Shown here: positions 22,085-23,725 of the stretch, one piece after another | How the letters are laid out: every line of letters begins with the position of its first letter | Numbering within the stretch: the stretch's first letter is position 1 | Source of the DNA: JAQGJA01 sp965651535 | GTDB lineage: Bacteria; Pseudomonadota; Alphaproteobacteria; Micavibrionales; SZUA-601 | NCBI GenBank assembly: GCA_965651535.1 | Contig: CBFGSX010000008.1 | Span: forward strand, 1 to 23,725 | Length of the DNA: 23,725 nucleotides | Direction of reading: 5' to 3' | Position numbers and translations under genes: made by a program | Notes under the pieces: generated by a model | Told to the model about the DNA's origin: nothing | Seen by the model: only the letters and a program-made list of their open reading frames with translations | Database searches by the model: none

Positions 22085-23308
22085 ATGACCCTCATCGCCG
22101 AACGCGTCAAAAAAGTGAAACCCTCCGCCACGCTGGCCGTCTCCGCCAAGGCGCGCGAGCTGAAGGCCGCCGGAAAACCCGTCATTTCGCTCACGGCGGG
22201 CGAGCCGAATTTTGACACCCCGCAAAACATTCAGGATGCGGGCGTCCACGCGATCCGCAACGGCGAGACGAAATATACCGATGTCGGCGGAACTCCGGCG
22301 CTGAAAAAGGCGGTGATCGACAAATTCCAGCGCGAGAACAGCCTTTCTTACAAGCCCGAGCAGATCATCGTCGGCGTCGGCGCGAAACACGTTTTGTTCA
22401 ACGCTTTTATGGCGTCGCTTAATCCCGGCGACGAGGTCATCATTCCCGCGCCGTTCTGGGTTTCCTATCCCGAGATGGTGACGTTGTTCGACGGCGTGCC
22501 GAAAATCGTCGTGGGTGCGCCCGAGACGCAATTCAAGATCACGGTGGCGCAGCTCGAGGCGGCGATCACGCCGAAAACCAAATGGCTGTTGCTTAATTCG
22601 CCCAGCAATCCGTCGGGCGCGATCTATTCGCGCGACGAGTTGAAGGCGCTGGCGGCGGTGTTACTGAAACATCCGCAAATTTACGTCATGACCGACGATA
22701 TGTATGAACACTTACGTTTCGACAATGTCGAGTTCTGCACCATTGCCGAGGTCGAGCCGAAATTGTTCGATCGCACGCTGACGGTCAACGGTGTGTCGAA
22801 ATCCTATGCCATGACGGGCTGGCGCATCGGCTTTGCGGGCGGCCCCGCCGACCTTATCAAGGCGATGACGCTGGTGCAGGGGCAAAGCACGACCAATACC
22901 TGTTCCATCGCGCAGGCGGCGGCGTTCGAGGCCTTGAACGGCGATCAATCCGCGATTGCGAAAATGCGCAACGAATATCAGCGCCGCCGCGACATGATGG
23001 TGGACAAGCTCAATGCCGCGCCGGGCCTCAGCGTGACGCCACCGCCGGGCGCGTTTTATCTGTATGTGTCCTGCGCGGGGTGTGTCGGCAAGACGACGGC
23101 AAGCGGCAAGAAAATCGCCTCCGAGGCCGATTTCGTCGCGTATCTGCTCGAGGAATACAATGTCGCCACCGTGCCGGGTGAGGCGTTCGGCTTAAGTCCG
23201 TTCTTCCGTGTGACCTTCGCCGTCAGCGACGAGGACATCAACGAATCTTGCAAACGCATCCAGGAAGCATGCAAGGCGTTGACGGGAGCGGCTTCTGCTG
23301 CGGCGTAA
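22085..23308 (+). CDS. Aspartate aminotransferase (class I, PLP-dependent)
   Basis: This cytoplasmic enzyme swaps amino groups between aspartate and 2-oxoglutarate; members of this subgroup in alphaproteobacteria also transaminate prephenate. The 407-residue product has the substrate loop SLTAGEPNFDTP, YTDVGGTPALKKAV, the PLP contact N175 in NSPSNPSG, D204 and Y207 in MTDDMYEHL, and the Schiff-base lysine K239 in VNGVSKSYAMTGWRIGF. The substrate-binding arginine lies in FFRVTFAVS. AGGAGA (22073-22078) overlaps the upstream stop and precedes the ATG, so it is very likely co-transcribed with the sugar kinase. It could be named aatA or aspC; I leave the symbol blank because the subgroup name is uncertain. 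Confidence 0.93.
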   Translation: MTLIAERVKKVKPSATLAVSAKARELKAAGKPVISLTAGEPNFDTPQNIQDAGVHAIRNGETKYTDVGGTPALKKAVIDKFQRENSLSYKPEQIIVGVGAKHVLFNAFMASLNPGDEVIIPAPFWVSYPEMVTLFDGVPKIVVGAPETQFKITVAQLEAAITPKTKWLLLNSPSNPSGAIYSRDELKALAAVLLKHPQIYVMTDDMYEHLRFDNVEFCTIAEVEPKLFDRTLTVNGVSKSYAMTGWRIGFAGGPADLIKAMTLVQGQSTTNTCSIAQAAAFEALNGDQSAIAKMRNEYQRRRDMMVDKLNAAPGLSVTPPPGAFYLYVSCAGCVGKTTASGKKIASEADFVAYLLEEYNVATVPGEAFGLSPFFRVTFAVSDEDINESCKRIQEACKALTGAASAAA

Positions 23309-23316
23309 AAGTTACA

Positions 23317-23379
23317 GTGGCCTTCGGACTTGCTCCGGAGGCCCACGAAAATGGGTCCCCGGGACAAGCCCGAGGACCA
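23317..23379. repeat. Paired hairpin repeat after the aminotransferase gene
   Basis: Two hairpin-bearing blocks (23318-23345 and 23352-23379) are imperfect inverted copies of each other: TGG.CTTCGGACTTG... and its counterpart ...CAAGCCCGAGGACCA. This is a third sequence type with the same paired-hairpin layout, starting 9 bases past the stop codon. It may also act as a 3' transcript-stabilising structure. Confidence 0.7.
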
Positions 23380-23462
23380 TGAAGAGATAAGAAATGTTCG
23401 TGTTCTTTGCGTTCTTAGCGGTTCAAGAATGAAGGCTGTCCGTTATGGCGGGCGAAATGTGT

Positions 23463-23644
23463 TTTTTTGAAACGCAGAGCTAGACAGAGAACGCAGAGTA
23501 TTCCGTGATAATTTCCATCTTGGTGTCATTCCCGCGAAAGCGGGAATCTAGTTAAATTTTGCGCTGCTGGATCCCCGCTTTCGCGGGGATGACGGCTCTA
23601 GTGATTTCTCTGTTTAACTCTGTCTAGCTCTGCGTTTCAAAAAA
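23463..23644. repeat. 182-bp inverted-repeat element with 27-bp perfect arms
   Basis: TTTTTTGAAACGCAGAGCTA and on (23463-23489) is the exact inverse of 23618-23644, 27 bp with no mismatch. The arm motif AACGCAGAG is repeated once more just inside the left arm (23490-23498). A complete REPIN-like element (23525-23593) is nested in the centre. The right arm ends one base before the stop codon of the trxB gene on the opposite strand. The gap 23309-23645 holds only repeats; I see no gene in it. Confidence 0.85.
23525..23593. repeat. REPIN-like paired hairpin, copy C
   Basis: GTCATTCCCGCGAAAGCGGG-AATC and GGATCCCCGCTTTCGCGGGG-ATGAC face each other across about 20 bases. The two halves are inverted copies with two differences. 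It is the cleanest member of the family that includes 5326-5404 and 9350-9426. Confidence 0.85.
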
Positions 23645-23645
23645 C

Positions 23646-23725
23646 TTACGCCGCTTTCGTCTTCTTATCCGCCAATTGGCCGTGGATGTAACGGTCGGCC
23701 TCGAGCGCGGCCATGCAGCCCGTGC
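23646..23725 (-). CDS. trxB: Thioredoxin-disulfide reductase, C-terminus (partial)
   Basis: The last 80 bases, read on the minus strand, end in an open frame closing TGCMAALEADRYIHGQ followed by LADKKTKAA and a stop. TGCMAALEAxRY is the invariant C-terminal helix of thioredoxin reductase, which contacts FAD. The rest of the gene lies beyond the right edge. Only 25 residues are visible, so the call rests on that motif alone. The gene points toward the aminotransferase gene, and the long inverted repeat sits directly at its 3' end. Confidence 0.75.
   Translation of the reverse strand, partial: TGCMAALEADRYIHGQLADKKTKAA

Overview
The window is a GC-rich chromosomal segment of an alphaproteobacterium. 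The evidence is the alphaproteobacterial tail of the division and cell wall (dcw) cluster in the order ddl-ftsQ-ftsA-ftsZ-lpxC-bamD-recN-ligA, an FtsZ ending in the DDLDIPAFLRRQ-type peptide, an NAD kinase of the short alphaproteobacterial type, and a class I aspartate aminotransferase of the rhizobial type. I cannot place it below class. No tRNA, rRNA, CRISPR array, transposase or phage gene was seen.

Layout. Positions 1-11540 hold the plus-strand dcw tail: D-Ala-D-Ala ligase and FtsQ (overlapping by ATGA), FtsA, FtsZ, then LpxC (lipid A), BamD (outer-membrane assembly), RecN and LigA (DNA repair and replication). FtsA and FtsZ are each followed by a clear intrinsic terminator, so the cluster is broken into several transcription units. 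Positions 11521-15199 hold an envelope and signalling block: a response regulator fused to a PP2C/SpoIIE phosphatase, a Tat-exported YcbK/DUF882 peptidase-like protein, a membrane-anchored Sel1-repeat protein, and a D,D-carboxypeptidase with a SPOR domain. At 15422-16177 is an unusual protein joining a lysine-rich histone H1-like repeat domain to a phasin domain. Then come a sirtuin and NAD kinase pair (16416-17973), a class A penicillin-binding protein on the minus strand (17974-19983), an anti-sigma-type kinase and STAS antagonist pair (20063-20889), an AmgK-like sugar kinase with an aspartate aminotransferase (21016-23308), and the C-terminus of thioredoxin reductase at the right edge (minus strand).

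Themes. Many genes serve the envelope: peptidoglycan precursor synthesis (ddl), division (ftsQAZ), lipid A (lpxC), outer-membrane protein assembly (bamD), peptidoglycan polymerisation and trimming (PBP1A, DacC, the YcbK-like protein) and possibly cell-wall sugar recycling (amgK). The PP2C phosphatase at 11521-12591 and the kinase/STAS pair at 20063-20889 together contain the three core parts of a partner-switching regulatory circuit, although they lie about 7.5 kb apart. No sigma factor target is visible.

The gaps between genes are rich in palindromic repeats. There are at least three kinds: paired REP-like hairpins (REPIN-like), CTCTCCC/GGGAGAG modules with a variable hairpin in the middle, and larger inverted repeats at 7379-7477, 20896-21017 and 23463-23644. 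Several of these touch ribosome-binding sites, a start codon or the neighbourhood of a stop codon.
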